DNA from: Litoditis marina
Taxonomy: Eukaryota > Nematoda > Chromadorea > Rhabditida > Rhabditidae
NCBI GenBank assembly: GCA_964036275.1
Contig: OZ038433.1
Location: 11,020,446-11,084,445 of the forward strand
Direction of reading: 5' to 3'
Length of the DNA: 64,000 nt
In this document: positions 23,501-36,634 of the stretch, one piece after another
How positions within the stretch are numbered: position 1 is the first letter of the stretch
How the letters are laid out: every line of letters begins with the position of its first letter
Made by a program: the position numbers and the translations under genes
The notes under the pieces: model-generated
What the model was told of the DNA's origin: nothing
Databases searched by the model: none
The model's input: only the letters and a program-made list of their open reading frames with translations

Positions 23501-24554
23501 ATGACTGAACTAAAAACTAAAACTGGTGGGAAAACGAGGTTTTTAACAGTAAAATTCGACAGTTATTGAAATCAGAGTAGCTTAAAATCCCGATTTTTAA
23601 AAAAAGCGGGCAAGCGGGTGAATCAACGAAAACGAACCATCCAACACAGTTGTCCTACGTGTGACTATTGACCATTGATAAAGTGGTTGTCTGTCATCTT
23701 TAACATTTTGAATCTCAACAAACTCACCATTATCCACTAATCTATTGACAACAGTTGCAGTGTAGGGAGGAACAAACTTTTCTAACATCATGGACGCACA
23801 TGTTGTTGGAGAACCCTTCACCCTGAAGCAAACATCATATTCACCGAGTTTCAGTTCGCTAACAATCAAACAACATATCTTATTGGTGCGTTTTCACGTC
23901 CACGTGAATAGTTGTGTTGAGAGGTAATAGACAACTATGACTATGACATCGACATACTCCACGTGGGAAGCGGCCAGAGCTGAATAAAGAGCTAGCACTT
24001 TTTTTAACGTGAACCCATTAGAAATAAAAGATTCTTTAATTATACATCTTCGAACTTTTATCTCACACCACGAACTTTTACCTCACATTCATACACCGCC
24101 AAGGCCTCTCATGGGATAGGGGGTCAGCAAAAACTCTTGTGAAAGTAGGCCTCGCGAGTTAAAACTGACCAATTTCTCAGAAAAACAGCAAAATATAAGC
24201 GAAAATCGCAGTTTTGTTGGGGTCCCAGCTCGAGAAGGATGAAGGAGTCGCTAGATTTCAAAACCAATATGAGACCCTTGGTGGTATTTGCTCACATTAG
24301 TAGAGCTCCGATTCAATGTTGCGAAAGAAAAAAAGATGCATTTGATACAACGTACAACCCATAGCACAATTTCGAGAGCAATGTGTTACATCAACTCACG
24401 TGAAACAGTCCTTGACAACCATTGGGAACGGAGTGAGTCCTTTCTCTACCGCAGTCTTGGCCTGCTTTCGGGCTAGTGCAAACGATTCTGTTATTACGGC
24501 TCCATATTTTCGAGCGAGAATCGCCTTTTCTATGGCCTTCTCGATGCCATTCAT
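17521..24554 (-). CDS. QRSL1: Glutamyl-tRNA(Gln) amidotransferase subunit A, mitochondrial (GatA/QRSL1)
   Basis: Exons (minus): 24554-24400, 23822-23728, 23044-22867, 22490-22379, 21984-21921, 21141-21038, 20739-20567, 19536-19399, 19101-19023, 18161-18041, 17660-17521. The 1359 nt in perfect phase give 452 residues. The protein belongs to the amidase-signature family. In GatCAB it hydrolyses glutamine to supply ammonia that converts mischarged Glu-tRNA(Gln) to Gln-tRNA(Gln) in mitochondria. The Ser-cisSer-Lys triad is intact: Lys48 in VVKD, Ser128 in GGSSGG, Ser152 in [10 protein letters not shown] (Ser spacing 24, as in bacterial GatA). [46 protein letters not shown] and [11 protein letters not shown] all match the family. 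It is shorter than human QRSL1, lacking its insertion before GGSSGG and its C-terminal tail. No clear mitochondrial presequence is visible after this ATG. Divergent with TM9SF3; introns carry at least five MITEs. Confidence 0.96.
18259..18595. mobile_element. Mutator-like foldback element with GCAACCGGGTTGC arms
   Basis: 337 bp. Ends GGCGGATTACACAAGCAACC and GGCCAATTACACAAGCAACC are inverted, and flanked by the exact 9-bp direct repeat GCAAGGTTC (18250-18258 and 18596-18604). The target is itself a remnant of the CATACACCAG hAT MITE (18243-18258, continuing 18605-18650). Lies in the intron before gatA exon 10. Confidence 0.93.
19853..20217. mobile_element. GC-armed foldback element
   Basis: Ends ctctagaatttggcggcgag and its complement are inverted. 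About 75-bp GC-rich arms built from gtcgccggcgac and catggaggggtcg surround an AT-rich core. It occupies much of the intron between gatA exons 7 and 8. Confidence 0.85.
20799..20968. mobile_element. hAT-type MITE (CATACACCAG family)
   Basis: 170 bp, flanked by the exact 8-bp direct repeat ACTATTTG (20791-20798 and 20969-20976). In the intron between gatA exons 6 and 7. Confidence 0.93.
21216..21415. mobile_element. Second hAT-type MITE family (CATACCCTAAATGC ends)
   Basis: 200 bp with inverted ends cataccctaaatgc, flanked by the exact 8-bp direct repeat GTAGCAGC (21208-21215 and 21416-21423). It contains two long G runs (12 at 21337-21348 and 11 at 21375-21385). Confidence 0.88.
22008..22188. 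mobile_element. Foldback element with AACTCGAAA arms
   Basis: Ends agggttgttaaagtcgaa and ttaacaaccct are inverted. The interior is an array of aactcgaaa and its complement. It begins about 25 bp upstream of the acceptor of gatA exon 5. The target duplication is unclear. Confidence 0.75.
23176..23351. mobile_element. hAT-type MITE (CATACACCAG family)
   Basis: 176 bp, flanked by the exact 8-bp direct repeat GTTCTTAT (23168-23175 and 23352-23359). In the intron between gatA exons 2 and 3. Confidence 0.93.
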
Positions 24555-24568
24555 CTCTGAAACGATAA
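24555..24568 (-). promoter_or_regulatory. Probable spliced-leader acceptor of gatA
   Basis: The minus strand reads cgtttcag/AG ATG: a splice acceptor 2 nt before the start codon. In nematodes this arrangement marks trans-splicing; a cis-spliced 5' UTR exon is the alternative. Confidence 0.55.
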
Positions 24569-25725
24569 TAGATAGCCCACGGATCGTTACAGAGTTTATA
24601 TTTTATGAAGACGCTATAAGGTGAGAGTGTAACGATATACTTACTATACCATGACAAGAGAAGCCCGAACTAATATCATACGTATGTACATTCTTAATTT
24701 CTTAACTGTTTGGAAACAAAAGGTTGCTAGATTAATACTTTATTCCATAGAAAAACGAGTGGTAACAAAAATTAAAACAGCAATATATGATATGAAGACA
24801 CAAGAAGAAGAAATAGAAGAAAAACAGACAACAGAACATAACAAAAAAACGAAACAGAAGAGAATCTATGATGTATATGATGGAGAAGTATACAACAACA
24901 ACCAAGTTTTGCACCAATGACCAAAATTGGCAGATTGGACGAGAGTACCGGGAATTCAAAAAAGAGGATGATGTTTCAGAACATCAAAAAAATATAGTCG
25001 CTTGAGAAAATTTTCGGAGAGAATTTGAAAATTGGCACGCTCACCGATTTGCTCTTAGCTACCGTACTTTACACCCGTCATCGCTCTCGCGTCTGCACAC
25101 TCTCATTTCGTCACTGTGTCTCGTATAGTCGTGTTTTGCCACGCATTCACATTTCACATATATTTCGATTTTGTATAATTTTAATTATTTTAAGGAGTTT
25201 CGCTTATTATTTTATTGCAATTTTAAAGTCAGTGCGCTTCAGTAGGTCAATTTTATCATTTCAGGGTTTACTCCTTCTATATGCATTGCTAGATCGGTTC
25301 AATTAAACGTCTGAACAAGAAGAAAGGAAGGAGAAGCAGTGTCCTGTCCTTGTTATTGGTCCGTTTATCTCAACAAGAGCAGTAAGGTAAAAGTTTCCAT
25401 CAATATGTTTTGTCAAAGAACTATGATCGTGTCAACAACGAAAGCAACTAAACTACCGCTCAGCTCCAACGAAGATTTAAATATGTAACTGAGAAAATGT
25501 CACGCAGAAACCTGTCAGGGCCCTTCACCTCTGCTTTTCCCTAGGGAAAAGCAGAGGTGAAAATTGTTTGGTTGAAGTTTAGGGTTGAAAAACGTGAGGG
25601 AATGTAAGTGGCTTTTGTTAATTGAGTTGAGGTTTTTGTGCTTGGATATGCTTTCCGTAGAACTACCACCAACCATGTGCTCTACAATACAAAACTACAA
25701 ATAATATTTTGGTCTCTTTTTTCAG
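24569..25725. promoter_or_regulatory. Divergent intergenic region between gatA and TM9SF3
   Basis: About 1.16 kb separates the two start codons and should hold both promoters. 24.65-24.95 kb is A-rich. A perfect 36-bp palindrome lies at 25525-25560. The TM9SF3 start is preceded immediately by ttttttcag (acceptor ending at 25725), suggesting trans-splicing. No gene is visible. Confidence 0.6.
25525..25560. promoter_or_regulatory. Perfect 36-bp palindrome upstream of TM9SF3
   Basis: Each arm is TCACCTCTGCTTTTCCCT followed by its exact reverse complement with no spacer. It sits about 165 bp before the TM9SF3 ATG. Confidence 0.8.
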
Positions 25726-28700
25726 ATGCGTTTGTTAACGCTTTTGTGTCTGTTGGCAACCTGCTTGGTGCAGGCAGATGAACATGACCACATGTACGAA
25801 GTAGATGAAGAAGTTGTGCTATGGATGAACACGGTCAGTTTTGCTTCAACTTTACTTTAAACTTTCACCGATTGTCAGGGCTAGACGCCTGAAGCCAGGA
25901 TAAATAGGTTATTTGTAGTCGTACTCAATAGTGGGTTCTGGAAAAAGTTAATGGAAGAGTAATTTTCAACTTTTCCCATTTCCCAGAATGATTATTGGGG
26001 GTTGATAAAAAAATGGTTATCCGCAACCCGGTTAACGGTTAACTGGCAGGGTTAACGAAATTCGCGGTTACTTTTGGAAGTTGCCTCATTTTCAACAGGA
26101 CGTAAATTGGTACTAAATTCATCATATATATACGTTTGTTCTCTTTCAGGTCGGTCCCTACAGTAACCGACAGGAAACGTACACCTACTTCTCGCTTCCT
26201 TTCTGTCGAGGACCCAAAACGACCATCAGTCATTATCACGAAACGATGGGCGAATCTCTGCTCGGTGTTGAGTTGGACTTCTCTGGACTCGATATCAAGT
26301 TCCGAAGTGAGTGCTATAAATTGTAATTGTAGAAAAAGTTATGTTTACTGAAGTTTCCTTAAATTCTTACGCTCATATGAACCTTTCCCTTTGTAAATCA
26401 AAAAGTATAATTAAAACTGCTGAAAATGTATAACATTAGTCGTTGTCGCCAAATTTGCTGACGAACAGAACAGTTCCTTGTATTCTTTAGATTTTGGCAT
26501 AAATATATTGTATTGGAATATTGGAAATTTCCTAGCCATTGGGAATAGTTACTGCGTTACTGGGTATGAACCGATATTAAAATGCCATTTTCAGCGAATA
26601 CGAAGAAGACAGTGTACTGTAAGCACAAGCTGACCATGGACGACTACAAGACGTTTGTCTACGCCATTCGGAACAGCTACTACTATCAAATGTATTTGGA
26701 TGATATGCCAATCTGGGGTTAGTTATTTTGTTTTCATTTTTCAAGTTCGGTTTCATTGTAATATAATACCGATATAGTTGCCCGCTTTCACGAGTCACAG
26801 TTCAATTCGGGGGCTTGGAAGCTTCTATTTTACTTTCTGATGATGTTGGAGATTTTTTCGCTAGTAGATTTTGGTATCTATCTAGCTCGTGCACATTCAA
26901 ATTCAAGACGAAATTCAGAATTCATGAAATAAATAGAAAATATGTTTTAGGGTAATTTTTGATTTTAAACTTGTTTACAGGTATGATCGGTGAAGTAGAC
27001 AGTGTGGCCAACCCACCAGCCTACAAGCTGTACACGCACAAGAAGCTCGATCTCGGATATAACGATAAACAGGTACGCTGATAGCTTCATAGCTAAGTTA
27101 AAAAAAACTAAGTAAGTAAGTAGTTATTCAAGTCAGAAGTTACAATGTAATCTTGAAACATCATCAATATTAGTAGTCACTGTAGAATGTCACGTTGCTC
27201 CAACCACTCACTTGCGATCTTGGCTATACAGCCTGTGAACGAAAAAAATGCTCATTTGACACATTTTCAAGAAACGAATAGAAATTAACGTTTTTCATTG
27301 AAAAAAGGCCCACCTCTAGAAGTGAAGAAGACACATGTGTGTCGTATGTGAGTGGCTCTAACTGTATCGGAAGCATAGTTTATTTGCGGTTCGAGATCAA
27401 AGATCAAAGTATCCTTGTTATTTGCAGGTGGTAGATGTGAATCTGACCTCGGACGGACGAGTAGAAATTCATCCCGGAGTCGAGTTGGAGTTCAGTTATG
27501 AGGTACGATTGTGTTGAAACAGAGATAATTCCCAATTATCACGAATTCTTCATCCAATTTCCAATTGGTTAGGTCTCTCACTTTTTCCGACTTTTGTTCC
27601 TAGGTTCCTACTAAAGAGGAATATTTTGCTTGAAAATGTACATTTAAATGACGGTGACACCGTATAATACCGCTATTTCTGGAGGATTGTTCCTCCGTTC
27701 TGGAGCAGTTTGTAGAAAAAAAAATGGTTTTCAATATGTTAGTGGTCTTGAACAGGAAAAAGGTGTTGTTTCAGTTAAAGACTACGCCAGGATAACACAT
27801 TGTATGATAATCGAGTATCTGCTCACTGCTGACACATTGTCTGTTGTCTTTTTTAACATGGAATATGGTTTATTTCTAGGTGACCTGGCATTCGGAGGAT
27901 GTGCTTTTCGCTGATCGATTCGATAAGTATCTGGATCCCAGCTTCTTCCAACACAGAGTAAGTTCGTACGCCAGTATAGTTCTCTGATTAGTTAGAAAAA
28001 AGTGGTTCCTTTTTTGAACAATAATCTTACCTTATTAGTGTAACCAATTCTAGCTAGCTTTCTTGATCTCGATGTGTCTCGCATAGTTGAAGAGTTGAAG
28101 TTGACAACTGCTCATTGACTCTCCGCATTCTAGTTTCTAGAAATATTGGTGGATGAGGATGATACACCGTCAGAACAGAACAGAAAATTGGTGGAACACG
28201 GTGTGCGGTGAAAGCTTTTTGAATTTGGTTTCTGATATGTTCATGTTGTGTACATGTTTTTTTTCTTTGTCAGATTCACTGGTTCTCCATCTTCAACAGT
28301 TTCATGATGGTCGTTTTTCTGGTGGGATTGGTGTGGATGATTCTGGTGCGCACGCTGCGCAAGGATTACGCCAGATATCAGAAGGAGGACAGTTTGGAGG
28401 ATCTGGTACGTTACTTAGAATAGAATGGAATGTTTATTGAACAAAATATTCGACAGTTTGTTTATATACAGATTATACGGCGAAAGAACCCAATAAAAAA
28501 GAATGCGGAATGCAAAATAATACGTTTTTGTTCGTTTCCAAAACGTACTGTTCAGATTTAGGGTCATGTGGAATTTAACCACGGAATGACGGAATTAATA
28601 GATGAATGTTTTTTCTGTTTTTCATTAGTGAAATCATTGTAATGGTATACAGAGGGTACAAGTATGGAAATCCAAAACATGGGCTCCAAAGACCAGTATG

Positions 28701-31700
28701 GTCCGACTAAGCGACAAAAAGTAGTCCGTTTTAGATGCGAACATGTGAAAACTTTTGATTTTTCTATCAAAAGTAGACCGATTTTCTTAGTTTCGGCGAA
28801 AAAGTAGTCCGTTTGCGAATTTTTTTGACTATTCGGACAACGTTACTGGTGTATGGTGGGCTCCCTATTCACCCATCTCGGGACATTTCGCCTTATTTTG
28901 ATTTTACAAAAATTACAATCGCAAAACGGCTTCTTTTTTTGAATATTAGTTGAATATTGAATACTTATGATGTGGTCGCGCATGATTCACATTGACGGAA
29001 TCGTTTTTTTGTATTAGTTCTTAAAGTTTAAGTCAGAGCAGACAAAAAAGTTTGTAGAACGGTCATGTAAGATTGTAATATGACGAATAAAACTTGAACT
29101 CAAATTTGTAACTTTGCAGGACGCGGACCTCGGGGACGAGTACGGCTGGAAGCAGGTGCACGGGGACGTGTTCCGGGCCCCCAGCCTCCCACTTCTGTTC
29201 TCCTCCTGTATTGGGGCCGGATATCACGTGTTCACGGTGGCGTCCATCACAATCATTCTGGCGATTGTCGGGGAGTTCTATACGGAGTGAGTGGTTTACA
29301 ATAATAGAAATTCGAAAAACGGAAAAAATGCCGGTTTTGTTATCCAAAATCGTGACTTTTCACGTATTTCGATAGCTATCACGTATTCACGGTTGCGTCC
29401 ATCACAATCATTCTCGCGATTGTCGGGGAGTTCTATACAGAGTGGTTTAGAAACTGAGGGCACCCTGAAAAGGGTTAAAATGTGTAAACCATTTGAGAAC
29501 TGAAAGACAGTCTTGTTTGAAAATTAGATCGAGAAATTTGTGTTCGGTGCTTTCTGTAAAAATAATTATTAGGTGCATGTGGTCTTGTCTTATTGAAAGC
29601 ATAGGATTGGCTCGCACTCCGTCCAACATTAAATAGAGGGATCTTACTAGGATGTGCGTATGTTACAGTCCTTGGTTTGATAGTCTTATTGAGTACTATG
29701 AGTTTTATCAGTAAAATGAAAACATGGTGGGTTTAAAAAAATAAAGCATATAACTTTAATGTTTCCTTTCCAGACGAGGTTCCCTTCTCTCGGCTGCCAT
29801 TTTCGTCTACGCGGCCAGTTCTCCGGTGAACGGATTTGCCGGTGGATCGATGTACGCCCGTTTCGGGGGAAGACACTGGATCCGACAGATGCTGTTGGGC
29901 GCATTCCTGCTGCCTAGTCTGGTTAGTAATATACTTCAATAGAAAGGTCCAAATGGTCGGAAAATTGATCAAAAACGGGTTATTTTGAGCCAAAATTGGG
30001 AAAATTCGGCTGATTTTGATTCAAAAGCATAGAGTTTTACATAATATGTATGTTGCCAACATGAATTAATTGAAAATCAGGGGTCTCGTTTGAGCACCAC
30101 CAAACTACAGAACAGGGTAAAGCTTCAGTTTTAATCAGTAAAATGCGACGCTTGATGGAATTAGGGTAGTTCAATATCCCGGTTTCGAAGAAAAACGGGC
30201 GATTTGACGAAGCATTCAACAAAGTCGCCCTATGTCTGTGTAGAAAGTGGTCGTCGGCTTCAACTATGTGTTTCATGCATATTGGTTCATTCGATGCTCA
30301 TGTTATTTTACAAGTCCATTGTATTTCGTTAGAGTATGTTTTCGTCCCATGAATAAACGTTGTTCCAGGTGTGCGGCGTAGCTTTTCTGATCAACTTCAT
30401 TGCCATCTACTATCATGCCTCGCGTGCCATTCCCTTCACTATCATGGTGAGCTGATGTTATTCTCATACCCCAGTAAAGTTGTCCGAATAGTCAGAAAAA
30501 ATTGAATAAACGGACTACTTTTCCACCGAAAAGAAGACAATCGGTCTACTTTTGATGAAAAATCATAAATTTTCACTTGTTTACATCCGAAAAGGGACTA
30601 ATTTTTGTCGCTTAGTCAGACCTTACTGGTGCTTGGTTATTCTTAACGTATTCCTACTTTTATTAATCGTGAACAATATATATCGTACACTGCTTTTTCT
30701 TGACGAAATGATCACCATTTGTGTATTCTGTGTAACTAAAGACAGAAGAGAAGTAGGAATAGGTCCCATAACGTGCGAATTTGGTGACAATACACACGCC
30801 ATTACGATGTAACTATTAAAAAAAGGGAAACCCACATTCAAACCATTAGAGTGAAACTTTGTAATTTTGCATGAAAAATGGTCAAATTTTCATGATTATG
30901 GTGAAATAGAAGTCTGCCGAATTTTTGTGATCTCTTGTTGGATATTTGATTTTCCAGTTGGCAGTGACTGCGATCTGTCTGTTTGTCATCCTGCCGTTGA
31001 CTCTGGTCGGAACGGTGCTGGGAAGGAATATGTCCGGAGTCGGAGACTATCCGTGCAGGTCAGGATTTACACTATTGGACTTGTATTGCAATATGTCATT
31101 CGAATTATAGAAAAGTATTTGAACACTAAAACAAGCCAACGTACACTCCTGACAATGAGTTTTCATCAAGGCATCCCGTTACGAATTCAGGTCCGCGACA
31201 ACCCTCTCATTCTCACTAGCGAAAACAACTAATTTTTGGACTAATTAATATGAAAATGAAAAACTGTAAATTTGTATCCTGTATGTTGAATGAAGATGTC
31301 CCGGGACCTCCCCCCCCCCCCGAATCTTGAACTTTTAACTCGCAACCCCTCCTACAAATCTGAGCAGAGTGAAGGTGCAAGCAAATGAAGACCATACAGA
31401 ACAAAAACCAAAGACGTGTGTTGTTGTTCAACTAGTGTGATTTCAGAGTGAACGCCGTGCCCCGCCCGATCCCCGACAAGAAGTGGTTCGTGCAGCCGTG
31501 GCTGATCACCCTCATGGGAGGAGTGCTGCCCTTCGGAAGCATTTTCATAGAAATGTTTGTTTATTTCAGCATTTTCATCGAATTATAGGTTGTCTGCATA
31601 CACCAGTGATTGGGTCAAAAATTCGAAGAACGGACTACTTTTTTCGCCAAATTTGGTAGAAATTGCCTAGTTGTTATCAAATTCGGCACGGCAGAGAAAA

Positions 31701-34700
31701 AAGGGTTCTCAGTATGATATTTACACTCTCATGGGAGGAGTTCTGCCCTTCGGAAGCATATTCCTCGAAATGATAGTTGTGCAATTCTTCTGTGTAGGTG
31801 GAAAGCTGGACAGTGAAAACTGAAAATTATAATAGAAATGTATAGTTTTCAGTAGCAGGGTAGTTGCTTATGTCACCACACCATTTAGATTACACTGTTG
31901 TGTAAAATTGAAGCAGTTACCTGATTGGACATTGGAATACGTCAAATTTCCGAGTTTTACATCAAAATTCGTCCAAATTTTGCGAGATGTGACGGAAAAG
32001 AAGTTGTTTGTCTATGTATAATTCCTGGTTAAACCTTCAAGTACTGCACAGTTGACATGTTTATCTATCCTTTTCAGGTACTTCATCTTCACTTCCTTCT
32101 GGGCCTACAAGATCTACTATGTCTACGGATTCATGCTGCTGGTCACCATAATTCTGTCAATTGTCACCGTCTGTGTGACAATCGTCTGCAGTTACTTCCT
32201 GCTCAATGCGGAGGACTATAGATGGTACGAGATATCTAATCAATTATTAAAGACATCTAGATAGTCGCTTTCAAGGTTGCGGAATTTGGTTCAGGTGGTA
32301 CGAGATGCCGTTGTGGTTGGGGTTTCAACTCGAACGACGAGAGAAACTTTCCTCATTAATCAAATTTATAAAAATACATGCAATTCTTAAATTAAATTAT
32401 TACAATACTAGTCTGTTACTGCAGACACAGTTACAAGTGATGTTTTGGGCATTAGTCTAGATGCCACACAAGTTATGAAAAACAAAAGCAAAAAACAACA
32501 ACAAAAGCAATTCCTCATGTCTGGAGAAGTGTTGGTCGATCGTCGGCACACACTCACGGGACACTGGATAATTTTTGTAGCCAGTACTCGGCTAAGAAAT
32601 GTGACCCGCGAGCGGGGAAGGGCAGACATGGCTTGGTCGAAAATTGTAGGGTTTTAGCAATCATAGTGAAATTTCCATCGATATTTTCCTTTTATCTGTT
32701 GAAATTTGACCTTTTCTAATTTTACCAAAGGGAGGGGGGTCGTATTGGACTCGACGCCCGCGAGCCCCTTTTCCTACCGGAAATATAAGTATTCAGACTA
32801 ATTTCAACAATACATTGATTATTTTTATATTGAGAATGCACCGGGGCCTATCTTTGCTTGAACTGTTGACCCGCAACCCCCTACGCCAAAACTAGACTAA
32901 GTTAGTGTATGATCTGTCAGCGAGCCTTGTCATACAGTCCCTGGAATCGAATTTCGAAGTACGGCGCGACTCCTCGCTAGAATCCCACCAGGAAATAACC
33001 CGATTCTCGCTACCACCATAAACTTTCACCATCTTCCATCTGAAAAAATGGAGTTGTTTTGTTTTGTCCCGCAACACGTTAAGCTCGGTCACGTGATTGT
33101 GTGACTGAAGTATCGCATTGCAGATGCGAAGTGAAGTGTGAGTTGCGTACAGGCCGCGTATCACCTTGTAACTGTGTTTTCGGAGCTTCGGACAGTTTTC
33201 TGCTTCTTCATTGTTGTTTCATAAGAAGATATTCTCCGTCAGGCCGATTGCGAGTTTTTTCGTTGGATGCATGATAGTCGATTACCCCGATGTAATCTCC
33301 TGGGCTGATCTTGTTTCTCTTTATCTTGTAATCTGATTCCATCTCTCCTATCCCCCCTCTCTGTGTGTGCCTGATAGATACAGAAGATGGTTATCTTGAT
33401 ATGCGCCTTCTGGTACCGCCAACTTTGATCAGATTTCGTCTTTTCGGCTCCTGGAATTGGGTCAACGATTTGGAGAATCAAATCAATAGAAGTGTTTATT
33501 TGGCAGTTTCTTGGTGATGGTATAGAGGATGATTCGAGTTTTTTCGTAGTAGGAGAAGTGTTTCTTTTGCTCGATATTCAGTTTGGGAATAGAGCATGGT
33601 TGTATAGTTCGTTTCAACCATCGATAGTAGTCAGCCATGCTGGTCGAGCGCACCCTACATTGCAGGCAATTGATCTGGCAGCTTGCCAGTCTTTTCATTA
33701 CAAATAAAATATCGGAAAGTGGTTATTTTGCGATTTTTGCTTATATTTTGTGCTCAAAAGTTATCAAGTAATGGGGGAGTAATAAAAACAACTTTTTGTG
33801 CCATAAGATTAGCTTTGAAAAACGGTCAGAAAAGATGCTTGGGTATCACTGTTTTCAGTTTTTGCAATCATGGTCAGATGGCCGGTTGCTTGTGTGCGCC
33901 GCGCCACCTAGCAGAGCTGAGTTCGATTCCCAGCTTATGCATTATTTTGAGTAGGGTGGTCGCTGTTTGAAACGTTGGCAACTTTCCAGCACAATTAACT
34001 CCGCCCACTAAAATGTACTGTAACTGGCTTCTATCGATGGTTGAAACGAACTATAGCCTTGAAACTCATGCCAGGGCAGGGAGTGTTTTAGAGTCAGGAA
34101 ATGGTTTCAACGTGCAAAGGGTTGGAGAACGTCGTATGAGAAGATAAATGTAGAGTGAGAATATTACAAATGTGCATCGCATCATATGGACACACCTCGT
34201 GAACGATATTGGATATTTAGTTTGCTTTGGTATATGAGTTACTTGGTTCCAATAGTTTTGTCACGAATTCGGAGTACTTGCACACTTTTCATCACTGATG
34301 GTTATCGCCCTCTACCTTCATTGCAAATATTCGTAGAGGAAAGCGTGCGTGGCTCGTTTTTGTCTAGTCACCGGACGGCCTTGCCCGTTTTGCGAGTGAT
34401 TTCGCCTTGATTCAAGCCGACAATCATGAATGAGTTGGTTGATTTGAGGAGCGGGGAGGGGAGATAAGTGGTTACTGCCCCGACCTCAGAGAGAGAGTTA
34501 TTGACGATCGCCCGTGGTTGATTGATGACCAATTGAGGTGTTTGTTGGAAGCCAGGCCTATAATTGTCTTGGACGGAGTGGTGACACTATGGGAAGATCA
34601 TATCCCTGTTAAGTTGTCCGGATAGTCTAACAATTTCAAAAAACGGACTACTTTCCCGCTAAAAACGAGAGAATTGTCTATTTTTGTTACAAAATAATCA

Positions 34701-36542
34701 ATTTTCACGTGTTTTAATCCAACAACGGACTACTTTTTGTCGAATAGTATGGGGAAGACCATCCTCTACAATTAGAACCACACGGTATCCTACTAGATAG
34801 TGTTATAACTACAGCAGTTTTAGGTCGAAAGTTAAAGATCACCCGGTCAGCTTGCACCTGTGGCACAATTGCTATATTTCATAGCTCCGGGTCGATCTAG
34901 AATTCATGTACACATTGATATTGGACCATATTTTCTTCCAAAAGACGAACAGGCGGTTCACACTTCACACTTACGGGAAGTGGCGCAGTGCTCTAGTTTA
35001 CCTGAGCTTGTTCTGGAAATGATAGATGGTAGAGTGCAAATGACCTGGCCTTGTCAGAAATGAAAGTATACATGCATACGTAATGGGGTTTTGAGATATG
35101 AACGTATTCGAGCAATGTTACGTTCAATGATAGAAGGGGGTGTAAAATGCCTGTGTTAGCGATGATCTTGGTCTTGTTTGGGAACTATTTAATTATAAGA
35201 AAAACTAGGAAATTGAAGTTAATCTACAAAGTCACGTTGCTTGTATAAACAAGCTCGATTAACTGTTGATATCGGGCTATTTTAATAATTGATAAAGGTA
35301 AAAGTCCAAAGGAGAGAGGAATGAAAAGAGGGAAAAACCCAAAATATCCTATACACTAAATATATTTTGTCCAGATAAACTTATATATTCATTTCTTTTT
35401 CAGGAGATGGACCAGTTTCACAGCGGGAGCCTCGACTGCCCTCTACGTCTATCTCTACTCCATCTACTACTTCTTCTTCAAGACTAAGTCAGTTTTTATT
35501 ATTATTTCACTTTATGAGTATATTTATTCGCGATTAAACACCTGACTTTCCACATGGTTGGATGTGACACTCCAATTGGAGAGATGTAAGAGAAATTCAG
35601 ACGATAAGAAAGAGGATATTGTAACTTTCACCTTTTGTTCTTTACTGTGGGTTTGATCTACTTGAGACTCATGAAAGTTAAACTTAAAACTAGGCTCCTC
35701 TAGAAAATATCATTAGTTGTGTGTGCCTGTGTGACAATCTATCGGGGCAAGCATTCCATCCCCGTTTTCAACCGAATTCTTCGTGTTAGATCTGCTTGGT
35801 TGCGCGGCGTTTCGATAAAAGTGTGTAGATAACCATCTCTTGGCTGATGATAGCCGGTGTAGATGGGGTCTGTTTATCGATATGGTTGATCATTATCAGC
35901 CCGAATCGGGCCGTGGTGCCACGTATTCTAACGAGCAACCGGCTGGTCTCAAGTCTCAAGGTCATAGATAAACTTGTCACGAAAAGCATGTGAAGGTGTT
36001 GTTGGCGTCAATAGGAGTTTGGGGGGGGGGGGGGGGGGTCTTCCCCCAGTTAGACGGGCCCACGGCTCTGGGAAATTTTCTGCGATCTCCAAGGTTTATG
36101 AAACCCCGTGAGAAGTTTGATTTTCAATATATGGCGTTATTATTAGCCGGAAAAGGTGGGGGGGGGGGGACATCTATCCGTAAAAATGTATGAGTTTGCA
36201 TCAAAAATAGGCCAATATAAAGTTACGCTTTTTCGTATATTATGTGGCTATTCTGCCAACTTGAATAAGTGTATGGTCACGTATACTAGCTGGTCTCAAG
36301 TTCCAAGGTCATAGATAAACTTGTCACAAAAAGCATGCCGACTGTCAACTTGTAATCAAACTTTCGGGGCCCCGCAAAAAGCTGCGGTGTTGCCATTTGA
36401 GGCGATGTTATCGCAAGGCGAAAGGACATGGTATTTTGAGGTTAGAGCGGGGAGGGTAGAGAGTGCGAGAGATAATGAGTAATGAGAGACGTAGGTAGGG
36501 GAGTCGATCAGCGGATGATTGTAGCTGTAAAGGTTGATCATA

Positions 36543-36634
<92 letters not shown>

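Noticed and set aside
24391..24657. 88-codon minus-strand frame starting MSWYSKYIV
   Set aside because: Overlaps gatA exon 1 in a different frame; the correct frame begins [11 protein letters not shown] and continues in phase into exon 2.
32892..34410. Possible decayed Tc1-like transposase in TM9SF3 intron 13
   Set aside because: A short minus-strand phrase ([18 protein letters not shown]) vaguely recalls an N-terminal helix-turn-helix, but it is followed by stops and no DDE motifs were found.
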